Origin: an uncultured Acidimicrobiaceae bacterium
GTDB taxonomy: Bacteria > Actinomycetota > Acidimicrobiia > Spongiisociales > UBA5794
Assembly (NCBI GenBank): GCA_947258985.1
Contig: CAMYKI010000023.1
Span: forward strand, 1 to 54,967
Reading direction: 5' to 3'
Length of the DNA stretch: 54,967 bases
The first letter of the stretch is position 1. Each line of letters opens with the position of its first letter. The position numbers were made by a program, and so were the translations under genes. Below the pieces are notes generated by a model. It had not been told where the DNA came from and made no database searches. It saw nothing but the letters and a program-made list of their open reading frames with translations. Below are positions 1 to 7,654 of this stretch, one piece after another.

Positions 1-1114
1 GAGCGAGAGACGTGTCATTGAGCGTGCCGTCCTGCTTCCAGAAGTTGTCTCGCAGCCGCCAGCTAGCGCGCAGTGCCGAGATCAGGAGCGTGACGGCCGG
101 CGCTTCGACCGGCTTCGGTTCCTCTCCCTGCGCTTTGAGGTGGGCTGCGAAGAGGGACAGTGCGCAGGCGACGTTGTACCGACTGCGAGGGCTCAGCCGA
201 ACGGCGCGCCGATTCTCCCCGTAGTGGCCGGCGAGGAAGCTCTGTCCGGTTCCGAGGGCGCGGTCGTCCACAAGGCCGATGGTCGCAACCAGCACTCCGG
301 CGGCGAGGGGTCGGGTCCAATCGGGGAACGAATAGCGTTCCTTCAGGTCGCCCACCCACGTCAGGATGCGAACGAAGAGCAGCCCGGCACCCACCGCAAT
401 CAGGCCAAGCACCAGATATAGGAGGAGTTCGCGGGGGTCTTCGAGGCTGCCGCCGGGAGACGACAGGATTTGCTCCTCGCCCAAGAGGGTGTGGGTGGTA
501 ACGGCGGCGACCACGGAAGCAACGACGACGGCATTGAGATGCCGGATGGCCAGATTCCCGAGGATCACCTCCATGGCAAAGAGCATTCCGGCGATAGGAG
601 CGTTGAAGGTTGCGCCGATACCGGCGCCGGCTCCTGCGGCAACCAGGCTGCGGATCCGGTCCTCGCTGAATCTGGTGTAGCGAGAGAGCGAGGAACCAAT
701 GGCGGCGCCGATCATGACGATCGGGCCCTCTCGTCCACCGCTGCCACCGCCGCCGAGCGTGGCGGCCGTGCTGGCGATCTTGGGGAAGATCGTCCGTGTC
801 GAGAGATATCCGGCCCTGAGCCCGACTGCCGATATGGTCTCGGTGACCCCGCCGCTTTCGATGTTCTTCGAAAACCGATGCGCCAGGAGCCAGGCGATCA
901 TGAGTCCGACGGGAACGGTGATGAAGAAGGCGAGGTGCGGGTTGCGCACCGTCTCGTGAACCCACTCCGATGCCCGGGTCGCCCCTTCGACGAGGACGAC
1001 CAGCAGAACCACCGCCAGCCCGACCAGCACACCGATAACGAGCGCGGCAGCCAGAAACGCCGTGTGGCCCCGCGAGTTGAGGGCCTGCCTCACTTTGGAT
1101 CGGAGTGTGGTCAT
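1..1114 (-). CDS. ClC-family chloride channel/transporter, 3' end outside window
   Basis: Integral membrane anion channel or H+/Cl- exchanger. The minus-strand frame opens at ATG 1114 and runs off the left edge (371 codons visible). The ClC selectivity signature GGGSGGREGP is at about residues 118-128, including the gating glutamate. It is followed by GAGAGIGATFNAPIAGMLFA, typical of helix G/H, and by further hydrophobic helices up to an LGTG turn near residue 285. Beyond that the open frame becomes polar and lacks the expected second GSGGSGG helix; see findings. Upstream a TAACTT box (1124-1129) lies 9 bases before the ATG without a clear ribosome-binding site. The gene is divergent from xseA. 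Family is certain from the motif; ion and direction of transport are not. Confidence 0.85.
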   Translation of the reverse strand, partial: MTTLRSKVRQALNSRGHTAFLAAALVIGVLVGLAVVLLVVLVEGATRASEWVHETVRNPHLAFFITVPVGLMIAWLLAHRFSKNIESGGVTETISAVGLRAGYLSTRTIFPKIASTAATLGGGGSGGREGPIVMIGAAIGSSLSRYTRFSEDRIRSLVAAGAGAGIGATFNAPIAGMLFAMEVILGNLAIRHLNAVVVASVVAAVTTHTLLGEEQILSSPGGSLEDPRELLLYLVLGLIAVGAGLLFVRILTWVGDLKERYSFPDWTRPLAAGVLVATIGLVDDRALGTGQSFLAGHYGENRRAVRLSPRSRYNVACALSLFAAHLKAQGEEPKPVEAPAVTLLISALRASWRLRDNFWKQDGTLNDTSLA

Positions 1115-1195
1115 TAGGTGGTCAAGTTAGCCGGGGTGAAGGCCCGGGCAGTTGCGGCTTGCCGCGGACATCGTCTTCATGTCCGGGTAGGCGTG

Positions 1196-1207
1196 TAGTT
1201 TCGGGGG
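1196..1207 (+). promoter_or_regulatory. Leaderless-type promoter of xseA
   Basis: TAGTTT at 1196-1201 followed by 6 bases and then ATG 1208. The TANNNT-to-start distance puts transcription start on or next to the A of the start codon. No convincing ribosome-binding site has room here: a run of G abuts the ATG. Confidence 0.5.
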
Positions 1208-2587
1208 ATGGATCGGACTACATACACGGTGCCGGAAGTTGCCGCCGTCGTCGGTCAGGCGGTGTCGCGAGCCTTCCCGGACGAGATATGGGTGCAAGGG
1301 GAGATACGCGACCTGAGCAGGGCGAGCTCCGGGCATGTCTACTTCACCCTTGTCGATCCGGAGACGGACGACAATGCAACCGCGATGCTTCCGGTGACCC
1401 TGTTTCAGTCCGACAAGATCGCAGTCAACCGTGTACTTGCTCGATCCGGCGCCGTCCGCATGACCGACGGGGTGGAGGTTCGTATCCGGGGACGCATCTC
1501 GCATTACGCAGCGCGGGGGACGGTACAACTCCGCATGACATGGATCGACACCGACTTCACCGTCGGCAAACTCGCCGCCGAACGGGAACGGTTGATCCGC
1601 AGCCTGCAGGCGCGGGGCCTGCTCGAAATGAATTCTGCGATACCGGTGGCACCGGTTCCGCTGCGGGTCGGACTCATCACCAGTGTCGGAAGTGCCGCTC
1701 ACGCTGACTTCGTCGATGAGTTGGCACGATCCGGCTACGCCTGGGAGGTCGGAGTCGTGGATGCCCGTGTGCAGGGACCGGATGCCGTGGCCGACGTTGT
1801 TGGAGCCCTCGGGGTTCTCGGCGGGAGAGTCGTTGATGTCATCGCGCTCGTGCGCGGGGGTGGGGCGCAGACCGACCTGGCGGCCTTCGATGCAGAGGCG
1901 ATAGCGCTTGCCATTGCGGAGTGTCCTATACCGGTATTGACGGGAATCGGGCATGAGATAGACGTGTCTGTGGCCGATCTGGTTGCTCGCAACTACAAGA
2001 CGCCCACAGCCTGTGCCGCCGGCCTCGTCGGAGCGGTCGCTAGCTTTGTCGCTGCGCTGGATCGAGTTGCCGCGGCATCGGCGCGGGCCGCCGGATCCAG
2101 GTTGGCGCTGGCGTCGGCGCTGCTCGATCACGCGACATCCCGTCTCCAGCGGTCGGCGGCGGCGGCCGGAAGCCAGGCGGTGCGTTCGTTGATACGCACA
2201 GAAGAGCGAGTTGGTCGCGCCGGACGGGCGTTGCTTGCGCATCAACGACGGCGTACGGACGACGTGTCGACTCATCTGCACCGTGCCGCTCAGCACCAGC
2301 TTTTGGCCGCAACTTCTGAACTGGATAGGTTGACGATGTCAGTACAGTCGTCGGCCGACCGGGCGACGTCGATGGCGACGGCTCGTCTCGAGGACCTGGA
2401 TCGTCGCCTCAGCTTGCTCGATCCAGCGATGGTTCTCGCCAGGGGGTGGTCCATCACGAGGAACGTCGCAGGCAACTTGGTGACCGATCCCGGCGATGTA
2501 GCGGCTGGCTCCGTTCTCCGTACGACGGTCGCAGCCGGAGAGATCACAAGTGTCGTTTCGGCAGACGAGGAGGTAACGAATGGCTGA
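1208..2587 (+). CDS. xseA: Exodeoxyribonuclease VII large subunit
   Basis: Catalytic subunit of exonuclease VII, which degrades single-stranded DNA in both directions to oligonucleotides in DNA repair. The 459 residues match the usual length. The N-terminal OB-fold (about 5-105) contains the characteristic WVQGEIRDLS...GHVYFTL stretch. The catalytic domain follows, with VGLITSVGSAAHADF, VRGGGAQTDLAAFD and PVLTGIGHEIDVSVAD, then the long alpha-helical C-terminal region. xseB overlaps its 3' end by 8 bases, so the subunits are translationally coupled. The start is probably leaderless. Confidence 0.95.
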   Translation: MDRTTYTVPEVAAVVGQAVSRAFPDEIWVQGEIRDLSRASSGHVYFTLVDPETDDNATAMLPVTLFQSDKIAVNRVLARSGAVRMTDGVEVRIRGRISHYAARGTVQLRMTWIDTDFTVGKLAAERERLIRSLQARGLLEMNSAIPVAPVPLRVGLITSVGSAAHADFVDELARSGYAWEVGVVDARVQGPDAVADVVGALGVLGGRVVDVIALVRGGGAQTDLAAFDAEAIALAIAECPIPVLTGIGHEIDVSVADLVARNYKTPTACAAGLVGAVASFVAALDRVAAASARAAGSRLALASALLDHATSRLQRSAAAAGSQAVRSLIRTEERVGRAGRALLAHQRRRTDDVSTHLHRAAQHQLLAATSELDRLTMSVQSSADRATSMATARLEDLDRRLSLLDPAMVLARGWSITRNVAGNLVTDPGDVAAGSVLRTTVAAGEITSVVSADEEVTNG

Positions 2588-2795
2588 CGAATTGGGCTAC
2601 GGGGAAGCGCTCGCCGAGCTAGAGGGAATCCTCGCCGCCATAGAACAAGAGCAAGTCGATGTGGACCAGCTCGCCGTGAAGGTCAAGCGTTCAGCAGACC
2701 TCATTCGCTTGTGCCGGTCACGCATCGAGGCCGCGGAAATCGCGATAGAGGAAATTGTCGGCCAGACAGATTCAGGAGATGCAAATGACGGATGA
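2580..2795 (+). CDS. xseB: Exodeoxyribonuclease VII small subunit
   Basis: A 71-residue helical subunit that binds the C-terminal helices of XseA. It has the family pattern GYGEALAELEGILAAIEQ near the N-terminus, then a helix with a conserved Leu/Arg face and an acidic tail. Its length matches the family (70-80 residues). Its ATG lies inside the end of xseA. The next gene starts inside its 3' end, so three genes appear co-transcribed. Confidence 0.93.
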   Translation: MADELGYGEALAELEGILAAIEQEQVDVDQLAVKVKRSADLIRLCRSRIEAAEIAIEEIVGQTDSGDANDG

Positions 2796-3201
2796 ACAGA
2801 ATGTGGAAGATATCGCGGCGAGTTTCGTTCCGGTGGTGCGCGCCGAGGGTGACGTGAACCTGCGCGAATCTGGGGCGCTGGCCGTGGTGGCCGGAGGCAA
2901 TGCCTCGATGAAGGAGGCCGGGTGCGGCATGCTCGTCGCCGGCGGCGACGTGACTATCAGCGAGGCAGGCGGCGGGAACATGATCGTCGGCGGAAGCCTT
3001 TCGGTTGCCAACGGGGCAGTCGGAAACGTCTTCGCCGGGGGTGGGGTTTCGGTGGCCGATTCGCGTATTGGTGTGCTGTTGACGCCTCAGGCCTCACTCG
3101 AAAACTCCGAGGTCATCCTGGGCACGCAGCAGGCCGTTGCTCTCGGTGTTGCTGCGGGAGCGACATTGTTCGTCCTGGGCAGGCTGTTTCGCCGCCGCTG
3201 A
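2785..3201 (+). CDS. Small beta-repeat (bactofilin-like) protein with C-terminal membrane anchor
   Basis: A 138-residue protein I do not recognise as a named family. I chose ATG 2785 because GGAG (2775-2778) precedes it by 6 bases; the frame is open further upstream inside xseB. Residues about 20-105 are short Gly/Val/Ala-rich repeats of about 16-18 residues (DVNLRESGALAVVAGG, NASMKEAGCGMLVAGG, DVTISEAGGGNMIVGG and so on). These look like rungs of a right-handed beta-helix, as in polymer-forming bactofilins. A hydrophobic segment, VALGVAAGATLFVLG, and a basic end FRRR follow, suggesting a C-terminal tail anchor with the repeats in the cytoplasm. It overlaps xseB by 11 bases. Function unknown. 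Confidence 0.75.
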   Translation: MTDEQNVEDIAASFVPVVRAEGDVNLRESGALAVVAGGNASMKEAGCGMLVAGGDVTISEAGGGNMIVGGSLSVANGAVGNVFAGGGVSVADSRIGVLLTPQASLENSEVILGTQQAVALGVAAGATLFVLGRLFRRR

Positions 3202-3238
3202 CGGGGTAGCCCGGCACCTCCTCGGTACTGAGGAGACG

Positions 3239-3250
3239 TAAGGTGGTCCC
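3239..3250 (+). promoter_or_regulatory. Leaderless-type promoter of the malic enzyme gene
   Basis: TAAGGT at 3239-3244, then 6 bases, then ATG 3251. The same bases (AAGGTGG) could alternatively act as a ribosome-binding site with short spacing, so the assignment is not exclusive. Confidence 0.4.
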
Positions 3251-4963
3251 ATGAAGCGCGACAATTTCCCCCTCGTCGAAACCGATCCTGACACCGGTGA
3301 GCGTTACCTGCCGGTTGCGCAGCGGGGTGCGGCCCTTCTCAAGACATCGTGGCTCAACAAGGGCACCGCCTTTACCCGGGAGGAACGGCAGGACTTCGGC
3401 CTGGTGGGGATGCTGCCGGATCACGTTTCACCTATTGAGGAACAGCTCGATCGGGTGGCCAATCAGATTCACTACAAGGTGAGTGAGATGGACAAGAACG
3501 TCTATCTCAACGGACTCATGGATCGCAACGAGACTCTCTTCTACCGCTTCCTAATAGAGAACCTCGAAGAGCTGGTTCCCATCATCTACACCCCGACCGT
3601 CGCCATGTCGTGCCGGCACTGGAGTCGGATCTTTCGCCGTGCTCGCGGTGTGTACGTGACCCCGCGCGATCGGGGACGCATCGTCGAGGTTCTCAAGTGT
3701 CGCCCCAAGGCCGAGAACCCGGTGATCGTCGTCACCGACAACGAGCGCATCCTGGGCATCGGCGATCAGGGTGCCGGTGGCATGGGCATTCCCGTTGGCA
3801 AGCTTGCGCTGTATGCAGCCGCGGCCGGCATTCACCCATCGCGCTGCATACCAATTTCGCTGGACGTCGGCACCAACAACCCGGAATTGCTTGCCGACCC
3901 CCTCTACGTTGGCTATCGGAAGCGACGGTTGCGCGGAGACGACTACAGCGAGCTGATCGCCGAGTTTGTCGCTGCCGTACAAACCGTCTTCCCCGACGCG
4001 TTGTTGCAGTGGGAAGACTTCTCCAACAAGACCAGCTTCGAAAACCTATCCCTCTATCAGGACACCCTTCCATCGTTCAACGATGACATCCAGGGCACGG
4101 CGGCCATGGTGGTTGCGGGATTGATGGCGGCCACACGTCATGTCGGGAGCAAGATCTCCGATCAACGAATCGTGATAGTCGGGGCAGGTTCCGCCGGCAT
4201 CGGCATCAGGGACCAGATCGCCACCGCCATGGTCGATGAGGGGTCGGGTCGTATCGAGGCTGAGGCCCGGATCATGACGCTCGACAGCAAGGGGCTGATC
4301 GTTGAGGGCCGTCCCAATTTGCCTGCCTCAAAACGGAATCTGGCGCTGCCACTCGAAGCGGTGAGGGACTGGCAGATCGATGATTACCCCATCGGGTTGC
4401 GGGACGTTGTGCGCAACGCCAGGGCGTCCGTCTTGATCGGGGTCAGCGGCGAACCGGGCATATTCTCCGAGGAGATGATCCGCCGGATGGCGCTCCACGC
4501 CGAGCGTCCCATCATCATGCCGCTTTCGAACCCCACCAGCCACGCCGAGGTCACCCCCGCAGGGGCAATCGAGTGGACCGACGGGCGTGCGCTGGTAGCC
4601 ACCGGCAGTCCCTTCCCGGCCGTACGCCGCGACGACCGAACCCACATCATCGGGCAGGCGAATAACGTATTTGTCTTTCCCGGCATGGGTCTCGGTGTGC
4701 TGGCGGCCGGGGCGCGCCGGGTGAGCGACAAGATGTTCCTCGCAGCGTCGAAGGCGCTGGCCGAGGCCGTTACTCCGGAGATGGTTGAATCCGGGCAGCT
4801 TTACCCGTCGATATCAGACGTCCGGGCAACGTCGGCTCGGGTCGCCAGGGCCGTCGCACATCAGGCGATGGCCGAAGGCCTGGCTCCGGCGATGGATGGG
4901 ATCGACGAGCGGATAGACCGCGAGATGTGGTTCCCCGAGTATCTCCCATACAGGCCGGTGTGA
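3251..4963 (+). CDS. maeA: NAD-dependent malic enzyme
   Basis: Oxidative decarboxylation of L-malate to pyruvate and CO2 with NAD(P)+. The 570 residues match the large (MaeA/SfcA and eukaryotic-type) class rather than the short MaeB class. Visible features are FYRFLIENLEELVPIIYTPT with the catalytic Tyr, the substrate-side GDQGAGGMGIPVGKLALY, the metal-site FNDDIQGTAAM, a Rossmann fingerprint IVGAGSAGIGI at about 310, and the late motif LSNPTSHAEVTPA. Cofactor preference (NAD versus NADP) cannot be fixed from sequence by eye. The next gene starts 2 bases after its stop. Confidence 0.93.
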   Translation: MKRDNFPLVETDPDTGERYLPVAQRGAALLKTSWLNKGTAFTREERQDFGLVGMLPDHVSPIEEQLDRVANQIHYKVSEMDKNVYLNGLMDRNETLFYRFLIENLEELVPIIYTPTVAMSCRHWSRIFRRARGVYVTPRDRGRIVEVLKCRPKAENPVIVVTDNERILGIGDQGAGGMGIPVGKLALYAAAAGIHPSRCIPISLDVGTNNPELLADPLYVGYRKRRLRGDDYSELIAEFVAAVQTVFPDALLQWEDFSNKTSFENLSLYQDTLPSFNDDIQGTAAMVVAGLMAATRHVGSKISDQRIVIVGAGSAGIGIRDQIATAMVDEGSGRIEAEARIMTLDSKGLIVEGRPNLPASKRNLALPLEAVRDWQIDDYPIGLRDVVRNARASVLIGVSGEPGIFSEEMIRRMALHAERPIIMPLSNPTSHAEVTPAGAIEWTDGRALVATGSPFPAVRRDDRTHIIGQANNVFVFPGMGLGVLAAGARRVSDKMFLAASKALAEAVTPEMVESGQLYPSISDVRATSARVARAVAHQAMAEGLAPAMDGIDERIDREMWFPEYLPYRPV

Positions 4964-4964
4964 T

Positions 4965-6416
4965 GTGAGCGTCAGCCCGATCCCGCCGGATAGACGTATC
5001 TTTGTCAACCGCACTATCAACCTGCGCTCGATAAAGGCAATCGGCTACGACATGGACTACACGCTGGTCCACTATTTCGTCGATGAGTGGGAGACGCGTG
5101 CCTTCGCCCACGCCAAGGCCCATCTCCTCGAGATGGGATTGCCGGTCGAGGATATTGAGTTCGACGCATCTACGGTCATCCGCGGTCTCGCCATCGACCT
5201 CGAAGAGGGCAACCTGGTCAAGGCGACCCGTTTCGGGTATGTGATCAGGGCTGCCCACGGCACCACATTTCTCAGCTACGACGAAGCCCGCCGCACATAT
5301 TCGGGAACGATGGTTGACCTCGGGGAGGACCGTTTCGAGTTCATCAACACACTGTTCTCGCTATCGGAGGCCAGCTTGTTCGCCCAACTCGTGGATCTCC
5401 TGGACCAAGGCAAAATCGAGCGAGGTGTCGGCTACCCGGGCCTCTACCAGGCAGTCCTGGCCTCGCTGGACGCCGCCCACAACGACGGAACTCTGAAGAA
5501 AGACATACTCGATGACCCCGAGAGGTTCATCGATCCCGACCCCGATGGAGTACTTGCCCTCGTCGATCAGTTTCATGCGGGCAAACGGCTCATGCTGATA
5601 ACCAACTCGGAGTGGGAGTACACGAAGCGGATCATGGCTTATGCCTTCGATCCGTATTTGCCCTCCGGGATGGGTTGGCGCGACCTCTTCGAGGCGATCA
5701 TTGTGTCCGCCGACAAGCCGTCCTTCTTCACATTGAGCAAGAGTCTCTACAAGGTTGTCGATGAGGATGCCGCTCTGCTGCGGCCGCATACGGGCGAGAT
5801 CGAGCCGGGCAGTGTCTTCTTTGGCGGCTGCGCCCGGCAGGTGGAGGACTTCCTGGGGCTATCCGGCGACGAGATCCTCTACGTTGGGGACCATCTGTTT
5901 GGTGATGTCCATTTCTCCAAGGCGCTACTGCGATGGAGGACGGCGCTGATCCTCCGCGAGTTGGAGAGCGAAGTCGACGGTCTGCAGCGCTTCCAATCCG
6001 ACGGAACCGAGTTAGGTCGACTCATGGAGGAGAAGGCATCGTTAGAGGCCGAGGTATCAGCCGTCCGGCTCGGTCTACAGCGCGAACGATTGGGCTATGC
6101 GGAACTTCCGGCGGGAGTCACAGCCGACAAGACCCGGCTGGCGGTCCTGCGAACGCAACTCGATGCCCTCGATGACGACATCATGCCGCTCGCCGTCGCC
6201 GGATCGCGGCTCCGCAATGAGGCATGGGGCCCATTGATGCGGTCCGGCATCGACAAGAGCCTTTTCGCCCGGCAAGTAGAGAAGTATGCCGATTGTTATA
6301 CGTCGCGAGTCGCCAACTTTGTCAACGTAAGCCCGTTTGCGTTGCTCCGTGCGGCCCGCGTGGATCTGCCACACGACGCCGCCATCGAGCAGGGCACACC
6401 AACCCTGGGTTCGTAG
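4965..6416 (+). CDS. HAD-superfamily 5'-nucleotidase (HAD-IG type)
   Basis: A 483-residue cytosolic nucleotidase of the HAD-IG / purine 5'-nucleotidase family, hydrolysing nucleoside monophosphates (IMP/GMP are the usual substrates). Motif I is GYDMDYT with nucleophile Asp29. Motif II is in LMLITNSEWEYT. The motif III lysine is in SADKPSFF and motif IV in YVGDHLFGDVHFSK. A C-terminal helical region (about 330-400) looks like a coiled coil. The start is GTG 4965, just after the malic enzyme stop. The stop codon lies inside the first unit of a 36-bp tandem repeat, so the last residues (TPTLGS) may have been set by repeat expansion. Confidence 0.88.
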   Translation: MSVSPIPPDRRIFVNRTINLRSIKAIGYDMDYTLVHYFVDEWETRAFAHAKAHLLEMGLPVEDIEFDASTVIRGLAIDLEEGNLVKATRFGYVIRAAHGTTFLSYDEARRTYSGTMVDLGEDRFEFINTLFSLSEASLFAQLVDLLDQGKIERGVGYPGLYQAVLASLDAAHNDGTLKKDILDDPERFIDPDPDGVLALVDQFHAGKRLMLITNSEWEYTKRIMAYAFDPYLPSGMGWRDLFEAIIVSADKPSFFTLSKSLYKVVDEDAALLRPHTGEIEPGSVFFGGCARQVEDFLGLSGDEILYVGDHLFGDVHFSKALLRWRTALILRELESEVDGLQRFQSDGTELGRLMEEKASLEAEVSAVRLGLQRERLGYAELPAGVTADKTRLAVLRTQLDALDDDIMPLAVAGSRLRNEAWGPLMRSGIDKSLFARQVEKYADCYTSRVANFVNVSPFALLRAARVDLPHDAAIEQGTPTLGS

Positions 6417-6484
6417 CTTCCCTTTTGACGGTTGCCAACCCTGGGTTCGTAGCTTCCCTTTTGACGGTTGCCAACCCTGGGTTG
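6399..6484. repeat. 36-bp tandem repeat, about 2.4 copies
   Basis: Units at 6399-6434 and 6435-6470 are identical, followed by a partial third unit starting at 6471. Each begins with CCAACCCTGGGTTCG, whose core AACCC-T-GGGTT is an inverted repeat. The first unit overlaps the stop codon of the nucleotidase gene; the array ends about 45 bases before the XdhC gene. There are no spacers, so it is not a CRISPR array. Confidence 0.95.
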
Positions 6485-6530
6485 GAGGCTCGCCCCGAGC
6501 TCAGGTCGGAATCGCTAGGCTCCCGATGCG

Positions 6531-6842
6531 ATGAGAACCGATATCGAGATATACGAACAATGGCGCCAGCAGGGCAAAGAAGTGGCAGTCGCCACCGTGG
6601 TGGGCGTGAAGGGCTCGGCGCCCCGCCCGGAGGGTTCGAAATTCCTCGTGTCTTCTGCCGGTGAGATGGAGGGATCGGTTTCGGGAGGCTGCGTGGAAAA
6701 CGATGTCTTCTTCCACGCCAAAGAAGTCCTCGCAACCGGCGAACCCCGACTCGTGACCTACGGCATTGCCGACGACGATGCTTTTGAGGTAGGCCTCACG
6801 TGCGGCGGCACGATCAACGTGTTCATCGAGAAGTGGCAATGA
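6531..6842 (+). CDS. XdhC/CoxI-family protein, N-terminal domain only
   Basis: A 103-residue protein consisting of the XdhC_CoxI domain: [21 protein letters not shown], then [14 protein letters not shown] with the conserved GG-C, and [12 protein letters not shown] at the end. Members act as accessory proteins for molybdenum hydroxylases such as xanthine dehydrogenase or CO dehydrogenase, by binding or sulfurating Moco. The second half of a usual XdhC protein is encoded by the next gene, overlapping by 4 bases (ATGA). No molybdenum hydroxylase structural gene is in the window. Confidence 0.88.
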   Translation: MRTDIEIYEQWRQQGKEVAVATVVGVKGSAPRPEGSKFLVSSAGEMEGSVSGGCVENDVFFHAKEVLATGEPRLVTYGIADDDAFEVGLTCGGTINVFIEKWQ

Positions 6843-7621
6843 GTCACATCGACGCCGTCAAGACGCTGATGAACGATGAGCGGCTGGGAGCGGTGCTCAC
6901 CGTGGTCGCCGGTCCGGGGCTCGGGGCGAAAGCGGTCGTGGACTTCGATGCCGGAATCGTCTGGGGGGAACTGCCGGAACGGGTCGCCGGGTCAGTACTC
7001 GATGATGCCGGTGAGCTCATGTCCAGGGAACAGAGCCGCACCCTGAGCTACGGGGAGACATCGGTGTTCGTGGAGACGGTCGCACCACAGCCGCAGATGC
7101 TCATCTTCGGGGCGGGGCACAACGCCCAGCCGCTGACCACGATGGCGAAGGAACTCGGATTCAAGGTCGTTGTCGCCGATGCCCGGCCGATGTGGGCAAC
7201 CGAAGATCGGTTTCCCAACGCCGACGGCGTAGTCGTCGGGTGGCCCGATGCCGTTTTCGACAGGATTCCGCTCGACCGGCGCACCTATGTGGTGCTACTC
7301 AGCCACGACGCCCGCTTTGAGGACCCCGTGTTTGCCGCAGTACACGGCAAGCCGATCAAATACCTGGGCGCAATCGGCAGCCGGCGCACCCACCGTGCCC
7401 GGCTCGAGCGGCTGGCGGCGGCGGGCTGGGCTCAGGAGGAACTCGATTCGATCTACGGCCCCGTTGGACTGGACATCGGGGCGGAGACTCCGGCGGAGAT
7501 GGCAATTTCGGTCCTGGCTGAGGTGGTGCAGGCACGCTATGGCGGAGGTACCGGGTTCTCGCTTCGCGGCGAAACAGGGCGCCTCCACAAGCAACGCGGC
7601 CCGGAAGAGGGCACCGAGTAG
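6839..7621 (+). CDS. XdhC-family protein with C-terminal Rossmann domain
   Basis: A 260-residue partner of the preceding gene. The ATG at 6839 shares the ATGA with the upstream stop; a longer in-frame opening at 6800 lies wholly inside the upstream gene and is rejected. The N-terminal third is a divergent XdhC_CoxI-like segment without the GG-C motif. The C-terminal part is the XdhC Rossmann domain: [14 protein letters not shown] (about 86-99), [39 protein letters not shown] and [20 protein letters not shown]. Probable role: Moco maturation or delivery for a molybdoenzyme encoded elsewhere. Confidence 0.87.
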   Translation: MSHIDAVKTLMNDERLGAVLTVVAGPGLGAKAVVDFDAGIVWGELPERVAGSVLDDAGELMSREQSRTLSYGETSVFVETVAPQPQMLIFGAGHNAQPLTTMAKELGFKVVVADARPMWATEDRFPNADGVVVGWPDAVFDRIPLDRRTYVVLLSHDARFEDPVFAAVHGKPIKYLGAIGSRRTHRARLERLAAAGWAQEELDSIYGPVGLDIGAETPAEMAISVLAEVVQARYGGGTGFSLRGETGRLHKQRGPEEGTE

Positions 7622-7654
7622 GCGCCTGCGATCTAGGCACCGTCGGGAGGGGTC

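Noticed and set aside
63-965. 300-codon minus-strand opening in the first kilobase
   Set aside because: Arg/Pro-rich shadow of the ClC gene, whose own frame carries the GREGP motif and TM helices.
1127-2296. 389-codon minus-strand opening across xseA
   Set aside because: Antisense shadow with no recognisable motif; xseA on the plus strand has all family motifs.
6399-6484. Possible CRISPR array because of 36-base repeats
   Set aside because: The units are directly adjacent with no spacers, and no cas genes are nearby.
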